NCBI GenBank assembly: GCA_029448655.1
Contig: JACCLO010000049.1
Location: 1-64,000 of the forward strand
DNA length: 64,000 nucleotides
DNA from: Wolfiporia cocos
Lineage: Eukaryota; Basidiomycota; Agaricomycetes; Polyporales; Phaeolaceae
Reading direction: 5' to 3'
In this document: positions 1 to 10,350 of the stretch, piece by piece
How the letters are laid out: every line of letters begins with the position of its first letter
How positions within the stretch are numbered: position 1 is the stretch's first letter
The notes under the pieces: generated by a model
What the model was told of the DNA's origin: nothing
The model's input: only the letters and a program-made list of their open reading frames with translations
Databases searched by the model: none
Made by a program: the position numbers and the translations under genes

Positions 1-109
1 CGCTGGATAGTTGTGAGTGAGTGAGAGGTGATGAGAACGCCATCTATATTCCGACGGCCGATAGTGACTACGGTGAGTAATGTGCGTAGTTGAGCTTTTG
101 ATGGTGCGG

Positions 110-669
110 TCACTGACCGAGACCGTCTACACTCAAGATCTCGTCGATGCTCTGTACGGCCTCAAGTCGTTCGCAGATGCGAGGTATTCTGACGCCATCA
201 GTCCCCATGTGCTCTGTGTAAATGGACTGCCGAATCCACGGATACCTGGACCCCTTGGGGGGAAGCGCGCCGCAGCAACGATCGACTTGGCTTGAGCGGC
301 GGTTGATACCTATCAGATTGACGTATATGTACCACGACCGACTAGCCCAGCGTGTTCTACATACCATTGGAACCAGCACTCCCCGGGCGCCGGCATCAAG
401 CCCATACTTGATTTGCCACCGACACTACCGTCTGCACACGCCCCTGTTGCAGGTATTCTGACAATAGTGCTGGGCGCCGAGCTTCCGAGCCCCGATATTG
501 TTTGGATGGATTCGGCAGCGCCTGGCTGAAGAGATGTCATGCCATGCTCACAATCAATGAGCAGCCATGAGAGATGGGGCGAGGCGAGCGCAGCAGTGCG
601 CGCTTTCAAAGCACCTGGCAGCGTGATCCATGCGCCGAACGCTGGCTTCGATGCGCGAAAGGGCTTCAA
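110..669 (-). pseudogene. HpcH/HpaI-type aldolase relic
   Basis: Reading from 669 the protein starts MKPFRASKPAFGAWITLPG and keeps family landmarks of the HpcH/HpaI aldolase/citrate lyase group, which cleaves 2-keto-3-hydroxy acids with a divalent metal: LLIDCEHG near residue 37, then VRIPATG. A second block (YGLDAGARGVLVPM, about 372-425) lies in another frame, one base off. After an intron-like gap a third block follows (AKSIVAAARFPPRG, then FGSPF). Around 165-170 the frame changes again and about ten conserved residues before EAVQSIDEI are missing, and the reading stops near 110 before the C-terminal metal-site region. So I see two frame breaks, a small deletion and a missing C-terminus. 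An intron could explain one break but not all. Family assignment rests on remembered motifs; the pseudogene call is inference. Confidence 0.6.
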
Positions 670-2162
670 GAAGACGGTGCATTATACTCCGCTGTGGAAT
701 TGTTGCGATGACAATACATTACATTCATTGACTTGGTGCTTGTGGACAGATCCTCGCCGAACACAGACTCCGACCGTTGCATCTTGGCCTGCTCCGCACG
801 TGGGCAAGCAAGATTAGATGCGAGAAATCCCTGGTAGAAATAATAACCAGAAAGCACCCCCGTCACTGTGCGCAGACACCAGCGGCATCCGAGCCACCGC
901 TGCCTCGTTGCAGCACGCTCACCGACGCCACACACAACTGTGGTGTTCCTGTTGAATCGGAATAGTTTGTTGCCCAGAATGGCTAGGGTGAATAGTACAG
1001 CAATGGACCATGCGTATACGCGAAGTTACTAACCACCTGCCAATGCAGCGGAAAGGCCAGCGAAGAGGCCGTCTCTCCGAGCTTCCTGTGGAGGTTGGCG
1101 TGTGAATGTCATCATTATCGAGATTGGAATGGATGGATATAGATTTCCCTACAGTTGTACATCTTGCTACAGCATCATCGGGAGCCACAAGTGAAGTGTC
1201 GGCGGCGTTGGGCATAGTGATAAATTATGGAACGCGATGCGTTTGCGGACTTGATGCGGACAGATAAACGTGTGCACCACTTAGTAACTCAAATAGAATT
1301 AATAATTCCCCTGCCTGACACACGGCGTGCGCGCGCTAACATCACCCCGCGTCACATAAGCTCGACGTCACGACTTCGTGACTGAGCGCGTCAAAGTCTC
1401 GCGTGGAGCTCGCTGTGGCTGGCATCGTAGACATTGGGCTTCTTCTTGTATGTGGATAACTCACTGGAAATATCGGCGAACAAGCGCAAACTGTCTTCAG
1501 ACATATCAAATACTTTCAGTTCCATCGAGGGTACGTTATATGCGCTCAATTGCACGGATCTTATTTACAGCAACATCCTCCATTCGTGTAGACGCTTTGA
1601 TCAGCGTCAAGCAGAAACTCGGGGATAGTAGTCGTAGCAGTCGGGTCTCTATATGCGCCGAACTATACCAGCTGGCATATCTCTCCGAGTCTTTCTCCCA
1701 GCAGCGCCTGCGGTCGAACAAGGATTGGATCCATCAAGTGGATATCCTAGATCGTGAAGGTGGGCACACTATTTCTGGGTTTCTTCCAACTACCACATAT
1801 GATCCGCAGGGGTCAATCTGTGGAATCCATCTGCCTTGTCTCGCGATATGGATGATGAGGATACTTGAAATGTGAATGCTGCATGTGAGTCTAGTTCATC
1901 ATGCCGAGAGTGTCTCACCGTACCATCCCCAATCACCGGTTCGGCTATCCGTACAGTGAAGTTGGCCGGATTCCGCCTCGTTGAAGCCGGATTAGAGAAC
2001 AAGCCAGCCATTGACAGTGAGACAATCATCCATCACGATGTCACCTAGTTTGAGATCGCTTCTCCACAGCTCTCATCCATGTGCTGCAGCTCGCAAGCAA
2101 AGCCGGCGTTAGCATGTCAGGTACAACCATCAGTTCGCGTGCGGACTCCCAAGACGGGCCGC
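670..2162. other. Stretch without a recognisable gene
   Basis: Only short overlapping frames occur on both strands. The longest, 1378-1875 on the plus strand (165 codons), has no domain I recognise and is opposed by an equally plausible minus-strand frame over 1380-1720. No repeat termini of the LTR family seen further right and no RNA gene were found here. Confidence 0.4.
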
Positions 2163-3939
2163 TTACTCAGAAAATGTGAATTCTAGCGATCGGACGCCAT
2201 GATCTTGCAGGCTCCGTGCTTGCATGTGCAGCGAAGGTATGACTACTATCCGCCCCATGAGTGCACGCCAATGTGATTTCTCCTGAAGGATTGGTACCGT
2301 CTTCTCACCTGAATCGAAGTTAGCAGCCGCCCTCGGGCGATGACAGGGGCGACGCACCTGATCCGAGTACGATGACATCGTCAGCACGCCCGACACTTCA
2401 TATGCGACATCAGACTTTATTTGCCAATCATATTGACTGCGACGTACATTCGCCAGAGACCAGGCTTGGCCGGATGTGGTTCCCAAAGGTCGGATGTGGC
2501 AAAGCCACGCTCCCCATTTGGCATATTCTCGATGCAAGGCTGGTGTGTCTCGCACGTCTGCACGCACATGCACGCCATACCTCAGTATACTTCGGGCGGC
2601 TACATCGTTACATTTTGGCACGCACCAACATCTGCAGCTCGAATGTCCCGTCTCCCTGAGGAACCCAGCGACATACACTCTCTGGGAAGCTGCATCCATT
2701 CCCAGTCGGCGCGCTTCTTGCCAATAGGGCTCGGCTCTTCGACGCCGTCATCGAACACGCATGTCACCAGGCCGAATTCGGTTGCACCGTAGCACGCCAA
2801 CAGGCGCACGCCTTTATCCACGAGCTTCTCACCATTCGCCCTGGAGAGCGGGCCGCCGGCGAATATCTAAGACGTGAGTGATAAGCGAGTTGCTCCCTCG
2901 ACCAGCGCAATGTGATGCAGGTACTGACAAGAGCCTGAAGAGACGCAAGGTACTTCGCGTCATCCTCGTTCTGCGACCACGCCTGGCGAAAACAGTACTT
3001 TAGCAATCACAGGCACACTACACAACCAGAGCCTACCTCGACGAAAGCAGGGACGCTCTCGATAGCCGTGCAGCCTGTCTTGCGCGCCGTCTCAATTGTG
3101 TTCTGCGGGGTCGGCACGACCGGGGGCGCTGACACGATCGCGCGCGGGGGGAACAGCGACGTCGGCTGGCCGGACAAGAGCGGCGCGTACAGCTGCGAGC
3201 AGAGTCCCATTACGTGGAACGGCGGTAGCGCCATGCACCCCCACCGTATCGCCTTCCTGCGCGACTCCACGAAGATGGGCATCCTGCACCAGTGTAGGAT
3301 CGTCGTGTGCGTGTGCGGGATCGGCTTCGGGAAGCCGGTGGAGCCTGAGGAGTGCAGGTAGAGCACAACATCCGATGGCGACGCCGCGCACGCGGGCGGC
3401 GGGTAAGGGCCCGAGACGGCACGCGGCGGGTCGAAGGAGGGCGCGAGCGTCGGGAAGACGTCCGTGAGCGCGGGCAGGTCGTCGACGTGCATGGCGAATC
3501 CGCTCGGCAGGCTCTCCCGGACCGCGTCAGTGAATGGGGCGAAGGTGGGCTGTGAGACGATGCGATGGCAGCTCGTGTGCTCCATCAGGCTTGCTATTGC
3601 GGGCACGGAGTTGCGGGAGGACATAGGGAAGGGGACGAGCCCCGCACGGATCAGACCCGCGACGAGCGCATGGTAGAGCAGAGTATCGCAGTTCGCGATG
3701 ATAGCGACAACGGCGCCCTCTTCGCCCTTCCGTCCGGGGAAGGAGTGGGCAACGCGGTGAATTGCCTGAGCGAACTCGAGGAACGATATACTTCCGAGCG
3801 TATCAGAAGACAAGTCTGGAAACAGGAAGAGAAAGAACGGAGAGGTGGAATTGTATTCGGCATGGAAGTCGACGAGCCCAGGGATGAGAGATAGCGAACC
3901 GTTGAGGGGCGGGAGTACAGGCGATGCAGATGCAGACAT
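2163..3939 (-). pseudogene. NRPS-like adenylation-domain protein, frameshifted and lacking downstream domains
   Basis: Exon 1 (3939 to about 3025) gives a fungal AMP-binding domain of the NRPS-like/aminoadipate-reductase type: the A3 loop reads LHSSGSTGFPKPIPHTH, followed by LPPFHVMGL. Spliced exons continue with KYLASLQAL, IFAGGPLS, LACYGATEFG and GLWRMYV; the late core LGSGEKTVP is met at about 2300. Such enzymes activate an acid as acyl-AMP and hand it to a carrier domain, usually followed by a reductase or thioesterase. Here the reading ends at a stop soon after the EKTVP core, with no carrier, reductase or thioesterase. Between QLPRE and RWVPQGDG (near 2680) the frame moves by one base with no good splice sites. 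Either a degraded gene or one assembly error plus a truncated stand-alone A domain. Introns of about 45-65 nt support real former coding. Confidence 0.65.
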
Positions 3940-4006
3940 ATCTGCCAGAAGCTGAACAGAGTGGATTATAATGATTCTGATGGAGTATGTGGGTGCTGAG
4001 AATGAG

Positions 4007-4018
4007 GCCTATTTAAAC
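4007..4018 (-). promoter_or_regulatory. Possible TATA-like element of the adenylation-protein gene
   Basis: On the minus strand a TTTAAATA stretch lies about 70 nt upstream of the ATG at 3939, a spacing compatible with a fungal core promoter. Only position and composition support it. Confidence 0.25.
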
Positions 4019-6381
4019 GAAGTTCTCGAGCCATCCCCGTGACGCGGGAAGGTCCATCGGTGAATATTTGAATGGCTTGCCGGTGCGCTGCGGGTCAGTT
4101 GTCCTCATGAATCCGAGCAGGTAGGTAATCGTCTACTGGTGTCAGTATCGAGTGTGGCGTACTAGATCCTGAGGCCTGAAGAGTGGCCGGCCGAGCTCGG
4201 CATCTGTTAGCCGACCAAATGTGAGACCGCGGTGATCTCGGAGCGTTCCTTTCGTTATCGTCGCAGAAAGCCGCGAAGGTTCTCTCCAGCGATCGGAGGC
4301 TAGTCGATTGGAGTCCCGCACAGCCTCGCACCTCCAGCCTTCCTGAGACGCAGGGGCACGACATAATCAGCAGCCCAGTACATCTTCGACGGGCGCGGAA
4401 CATTCTTGCTGATATTCTAGAGCTGTCAGCATCATCACCTTGGGGCCCGCGGCCACGACAGCCGACGCAGAATTCCGCCAACGATTGCGATCGTCAGATT
4501 TTGGGGAGTTGGTATCATGCAGCAAAATAAACTAACGCGTAAAGCATGGGCAACTGATCTTCCCGCATAGCCTGTCTATCGCTATGTGACTCGTCAAAGT
4601 CCGCCAGCGGCTTCGACGCCCGGAAGGACTCACTGCTGGAAGTGAGAGATTGAAGATTGATCTAGACGTTTCTCCTACGAGTGTGGCCAAGTGGCAAAAA
4701 GAGCGGAGCTGCATGGACGTCGGAAATGATAGAAGAGCCTTTCATTTCGGACCAACTGCGCATTTGAGCTGGCACATTCCAACCACCGTGCCCGCCAGGC
4801 CATTCCAGGCTGAGCATGTCCGGCATTGCTCATACCGACACTGCCGGGCGGTGAAAGGCTCAGACTAACCCGATGGTAAACAAAAGTGGTTCCGGCTGTA
4901 TGATAACGATATGGCAACAACACATCGCTTGCAATCCTTCCAGGAGGCTCTCGGCTCCACGTGAATTACTTCATCTGCACTACATTGACCAAATCTCACT
5001 GTTCCTGTACAACACAATTTCCTAAGAATCCTAACATGCGAGGGCGCATATTTCGTATCATGTCAAGTCGATAGTTGCTAAATACAGATAAAATGGGTCA
5101 GAGCTGGTAGCAATGGGCGCCCAATGCCTCTGACAATTATTTGGGGCGTTCACCTTGAATTTATAGTGCAAGGATAGCTCTTCAGAGCCTCGCCTTCCCG
5201 ATTCCGAAACACACAATTAGATTGCATATTCTCGCCATGTCAGTAGTAAGTTAATACACCGCAAGTAGTCAGACGATCGTCCGCGAGAAAGGCTAATCGA
5301 TTCAGAAGTCCTGCTCTAAACTGTTCCCTCACCTGCTTAATGTCATGCCCAGTGTGACTGTCCGTTCGTAGGCTTGCTGGTTCACTCGCCTCCCAACGTT
5401 TGCGACACGGTACCGTTGCACAATAGCTACCTCCTTGATTTGTCAGAGCACTCTTGCTGCGGAAGACTTTGCGGGTTCTGGAGACATAAATATCTACTTT
5501 CGCAACGTACGCTACACATGCGCCGATGGCGTTGTTTGTCACGAAACATGTTCTGCTCTTCTTGCGTACTTTGCTACTCACCAGTGCACTCCCAGGAGTT
5601 GTAGCTATGTGTACCTGTAGCACAGATGGCATAATATGTCCCATTGTTCTTACCTTCGCCTCACAAACACGCTCGTGTATCGCTTCGTTCTTCGATGAAA
5701 CTGCAGTTTTCGCTGATGTGTGAACTGAGCACTTAGGTGATGACTGACTTCAGGGCCTGTAGTCCGGCATTCAGTACGTTTAGTGCAAAGTAGCGGGCCA
5801 TGTCGGAACCGGCGCTACTTCATTATCAAGCAATATAAGAACAGAGATGAGTAGATAGATACTCAGCGTGGGTGGCGCCCACGCTTCAATGTGGCTTGCT
5901 AATCCGTGTTCATGCTATTTGCACGGCATGCTACACGATCGAAGTGTTGTAATAGAGGTTTTTTTACTAACGATAATTATGACTCGCCCTTTTCCGAGGT
6001 TGTGCAAGAATTATGAGAACGAGGTATGGCATCATTGATACCCTACAGTGTTTTCGTACATCCGATGCGGGTTAACAGTACTTGGATACAGTTACTGGTA
6101 TGCGTCACAAAGATCAAGGACTACGCTCTACCCACTCCATTTTAAAAACTTAGTAGTGGAGCTCAAAAAATCCGTGCCACAGTCAATTTTATTGTTAGCA
6201 AAACACCTCTAATTCGAGAGTGATTGTGGAGGCGACGGGGGGACTGCATCTAGCACTTAAATCATATGGGTCAGTGTTGGACCACGATGGAGCGATCGCC
6301 GCCACCGCCCGTCCGATCCGCTCAGATCTTGTGACGCACTAGTACTAGTGACAGGTGCCACCACAGCGCGGTCACGCCGAA
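4019..6381. other. Stretch without a recognisable gene
   Basis: Frames up to about 134 codons exist (minus 5240-5644, minus 4095-4481) but none shows a family motif, and frames of similar length overlap on the other strand. I see no LTR termini, MITE ends or RNA gene. Confidence 0.4.
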
Positions 6382-6750
6382 TCACCTGTTCGTGCGACTC
6401 AGGACCAGGAAGAAGATAAGACGGTGTCCGAGGAAGGTCCGACTGTGATGGAGGTCGATTCGTAGGGCGTCGTCTGGTGGATGTGTCGCATCGCGAGCAC
6501 GGCCGTGTTGCATTGTGTTTTCGAGCTGTTGTTCATGGCTTTCGTTTGACTCGGCGTAGACACCGTCGAACGCGGGGCCTGGAGCCGCACTGGCCGCACC
6601 GCTGGGCAGCTGAGGCTGGAGGGAGCTGTATCGGCACCGTGAGAGGACGCGAGAGTCTGGCGTCGGCGACACCGACCTGGAACGGGCTTGGCGCAGCGAG
6701 TGCGCAGACGGGTTGAAATGTCCGCACTTCGGGCAGACATATTCTGCACG
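6382..6750 (-). pseudogene. Lunapark-type C-terminal zinc-ribbon fragment
   Basis: The minus strand at about 6750-6640 encodes EYVCPKCGHFNPSAHSLRQ followed by RSRSVSPTP, matching the end of the lunapark zinc finger, the ER three-way-junction protein. Family members have a CxxC pair, about 15-20 residues, then a second CxxC pair (the CPKC seen here) and a Ser/Arg-rich tail. The bases before AATATGTC end in CAG, so this could be an exon start, but translation of the preceding 400 bases in three frames gives neither the first CxxC pair nor the two membrane segments. I therefore read it as an isolated last-exon remnant. The tail runs on to a stop at 6382. Confidence 0.45.
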
Positions 6751-7126
6751 TGGCGGGTGACGGTCAAGGGCAAGGTCAGGTGGGAGGTGCTGACGTCGAC
6801 CCCACAGCCAATTGGTCGCTGACCGTCGTAAAGGGCACAGAATTGTACATACCAAGTGTATCGCCGGCTCATGACCACGAAGATAATGATAAGTTGGGCG
6901 CTGCAAGTCACGAATGCCGGATAGACCGTTATCGAGCAATGGGAAGTGTTTGAGTGGAGAGCGAATAAGCGCCGATCACTGGGTCCAGCGCGGGCATTAT
7001 ATTGCACATGGCCGGCGAATGAGCACCCAGCGATGTGGCACGTGCTGCGTATCACGCTGCATCCGTGCTGTGGGAATGCCACGCTGTCACCTTACACCCA
7101 ATCCACTCTGCAACGATCTGATAATA

Positions 7127-7746
7127 ATGGAGCCAACAGAGGTCCAAATTTACGGATTGAATCTTTTGAAGGAACACACAGACATGTTTCATAATCACAT
7201 ATCCACTGCTTTCCCGACACAGATTGGTGAACTATACAAATGGCATGCCAAGGGCAGGCATGCATTGGTACATTACATTCTTTTTATTTTTGCTACTCTA
7301 CTAATGAATGCAAAGTTGTATACTGAGGAGATAATCAGAGATTTTCGATTGGAGGACGACGAACTAGCAACCAACTTCCACAGAGACCCTAGGATTTTAT
7401 TAGGTCGTCAAAAACTTGATTTTGCCTTGAAGTTATTCAACCTTGGGCTGGATGCTGAGGCATTCCAGCTACCCAAGTTGGAGATTGAGCTGAAGGAAGG
7501 GCCCAAGACTGACACTACAGACCAGAATGCAGATTGCAGAGGAATAGTAAGTCTTGTGAATGATTAGCACAAAATGGCTTGAATTTAAATTTCTGCATCT
7601 AGAAGCGGCCTACTTCAGAATTGGAAGAAGCAGGCCAGGGTCCCAAGCGCCAAAAAGTGGAGGAGAGACTTCCTCAATTTTTGCCTCTAGGTGATGGCAA
7701 ACCATCCTCCAAGTTGGAAGATTGGGAAGATGAAGCCTCAAAGTAG
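7127..7746 (+). CDS. Small two-exon gene of unknown function
   Basis: Exon 1 runs from ATG at 7127 to 7546, a 56-nt intron with GTAAGT donor and CTAG acceptor follows (7547-7602), and exon 2 ends with TAG at 7744-7746, giving about 187 residues. The N-terminal 110 residues look helical (VQIYGLNLLKEHTD; VHYILFIFATLLMNAKLY); the C-terminal 60 are charged and carry a KRQKVEER cluster that could be a nuclear signal. The frame is open further upstream to 6914, so an earlier start is possible. Base and codon use are clearly more AT-rich than in the neighbouring genes. I do not recognise the family; a remnant of a mobile element or a lineage-specific gene would both fit. Confidence 0.5.
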
Positions 7747-7989
7747 TATGTATGTCATTTTACATTCTCATTGAAGCAGCTTGCAGTTTACTGAGGCTTG
7801 AGTACAGAATGCTTTCATGATGGTTTAGGACTGTATAGGGTGTACATACTTGCAAATAGGAATCTGCATGAGGTTGTCCTTTGTCTCAACATACATATCT
7901 ATCACCGTGATCACACCCTGTGAACATCCTTGCACACATCAAATATGTAGTCATAGCATGATCATGCTTGCCCTCATGTGCAAATACTA

Positions 7990-9500
7990 GTGAGAAATGC
8001 TCCACTTCCACTTCAGCGACTGCTGATGAGTACTGGAAAGAAAGCTCAGTACTTTGGAAGGAAGATACATCACCATGCATACCAATGCTCATGCTGGTCC
8101 GATTCAGTGAATACTGGTTGGAATGAATGTCAGCTGGGTAGCAAAGACAGTGCCACAATGTACCTTGAAATCATCACCGTTGAAGATAAGGATATCTCCG
8201 TGCTCTAGGGTCACGAGGAGTACCGGCCCCTCCCTTTTGACAGATTTCGTAATGGAGTCTGTGATTTGAGCAACTTGCATATCCAGAATGCTCACACTGT
8301 TACTCGGCGCTGGGACATCGGAATCGTCTATGTCCATAGGCCCGCATGAGTCGTTAGCTCCGTGCGGGAGTTCCTTCTTAGGAGATCCACGCTCTGCGAC
8401 GGTGATTGGCAGAAGCTGCTGTACACCTGGAGCTAATGATTTGGGGCGCATCGACAACTCTGCATCGGCGCCGAGGTACATCATGTATACAGGGGAATTT
8501 TTCGCAGCAAGCACGTTCTGGCACAACTTCTGTCTTGGGGAAAGCCATGAATAGTAAATTCAGAACTCACCTTCTTTGAGCCAGGGAGAACCCAAGCCAA
8601 GTAATTCATTTCTGTCCCCCTCCTTCAGCGGCCAAGCGGCTTTGAAGCAGTGCGTGTGCTTGCAATATACAGAGCGGGGCATGTGTCGTGGCCGCTGTCG
8701 TATCTTGATTGTTGAATGAGCAGGTGTAATAGGCCTCTGCGGACGCACAGAATGTTTTAGAATCAATACATACGCACCGCTGTCCGTGCTCACCTTTAAA
8801 GGAACCCTTGCTATCCTGGAGCAATGACAATTCAACTTTCGTCAGCATCTCTCTGAAGAGCCTGGTCGGCTGCTCCTGCAACTCTGCCCCGTTACAGGTA
8901 TAAATAAATAAATAAATAAGCTTGGCAGAGACGCCATCCTTTGTCATATACGCTAAACGCGAGCCATCAGCAACGTCCGTTACGGTGGTTTGACACGCTC
9001 GGACGGCCTGTCACACGACAATGTCACTGGAGAAATACCACGGGAATTATGCATGGTATGAACATCCGCAGGAGGTATACAGTTGCTTTCCTGCGCGAAT
9101 GTATGAGTGCTTGCTTCGGCCGCCTCTGGTAGGCACACTCACTGAGCATCCGCTACACAGTTAATACCATAAATTTCGCTGAGCATTCAGTTTTCCACAC
9201 TTTACGCATTGCCTTCCGCCATGATAGCTTGTGGCCGAGATGCCATACTCGAAGTCGGCATCCATTTGATGATTTGGTGAAGAATGGGGAGGAAGAAAGT
9301 GGAAAGGATTGAACATGATATTAGGGTCTGTCTGGTCTGCTCCGATGGAAGGAGGGGCCTGCCACCAGGGATCAGCACTCCGATCCACCGTTTCGCTACC
9401 GGGTACCCAATCGAAAGTGAATTGCCACGAAAATAGTTCTTGACCAGCATCGTTTCTCCCCTGTCATTTGTTCAGCATGCCATCGAAAGGTACCCACGTA
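7990..9500 (-). pseudogene. AlkB-like 2OG-Fe(II) dioxygenase-type gene with zinc ribbon, interrupted by a stop
   Basis: Minus-strand exons give, in order: a W-rich N-terminal block (ELFSWQFTFDWVPGSETVD, about 9440-9390); a Cys pair CVKCGKLNAQRNLWY; after an in-frame TAA (9161-9163) a second pair LCSGC; further down AELQEQPTRLF (about 8890); then AlkB-fold pieces: a GADAELSMRPKS block (about 8460) and VTLEHGDILIFNGDDFK (about 8200), where family members carry their jelly-roll strands before the distal histidine. The usual HxD metal motif is not clearly visible, probably lost at an exon junction near 8540. AlkB enzymes oxidatively demethylate nucleic acids using 2-oxoglutarate and iron. The stop between the two Cys pairs breaks the zinc ribbon. 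I assign the family from motif order; exon ends are approximate. Confidence 0.5.
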
Positions 9501-10350
9501 GATATCGATGAGATACCATGTTTATGGATTTGATTCCAAAGAAACCCAGGTGTGTACAGCCATATTGTTCGCGGAGACTGAATGGCGCCGATTCGAAGAC
9601 TCTGCACAGCACGATGCAATCCGGACTATCACTTTTGTGGCTGTCCAATAGAACCTTAGCTTCGGGTGGTGGGCTGATCGGCCGGTTTGAACGACGCGAA
9701 GATGTCGGGACTGCACTGTTGAGATAGCTCCGGTGCTTTGTTGGTCAGCGTGCTCGGATCATGTCTGGGTTGCAGTTTAAAACTCCCAGAGGTCGAAACA
9801 TGAGCAGTACATCATTGCAATAGAACCTAACCAGAATGATGCAGAATCGGAGGCACCAAGGAGGAGTCTGACTTGGATATCGTGGTGATTTTGATGGGGT
9901 TGATGATCAAAGGGATTCGATTCTCGTTGACATCCGTCATGATCATAGATGGCAGAGGACGATCTTGGTGATAGAGTACGTGCCCGTCGCCGTGATTGGC
10001 ATGCACATTTTCAGACTGATGTGTCTGTCGGAGATGGACAACGGCAGCTAGCCAGAGCTTGGCGGTCTATGGCTAGTACAATGCGCAATTGTACCGGATC
10101 AAAGCGCAATTGCTACGTAGGCGCCGGTGGGCGCATTCCTGGGAAGTCATAAAACACGGACGGCCCGACAAGTCCGGTTCGCTGCCGCTACGTTTGTGGC
10201 GGCCACGGTGATATGTGTCCGCTATTGCTATCTGGGCAGCTTAAGTGCAAGTATGGATCGAAAAATGACGCGGCGCCGTCTTTTCCACACTCGTGCGTGT
10301 GATCACACAAGTACAGAACCGCTTACTTGTCAAAGGATGTACCCGACATA
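9501..10350. other. Intergenic stretch
   Basis: Between the AlkB-like relic and the MSH4 stop codon. Short frames only; possible upstream exon of the AlkB-like gene near 9520-9560 that I could not confirm. Confidence 0.35.

Noticed and set aside
1378..1875. 165-codon plus-strand ORF as a gene
   Set aside because: Unbiased codon pattern, no domain, opposing frames equally open.
3068..3894. Several plus-strand ORFs up to 123 codons
   Set aside because: Shadows of the GC-rich adenylation-domain exon on the minus strand.
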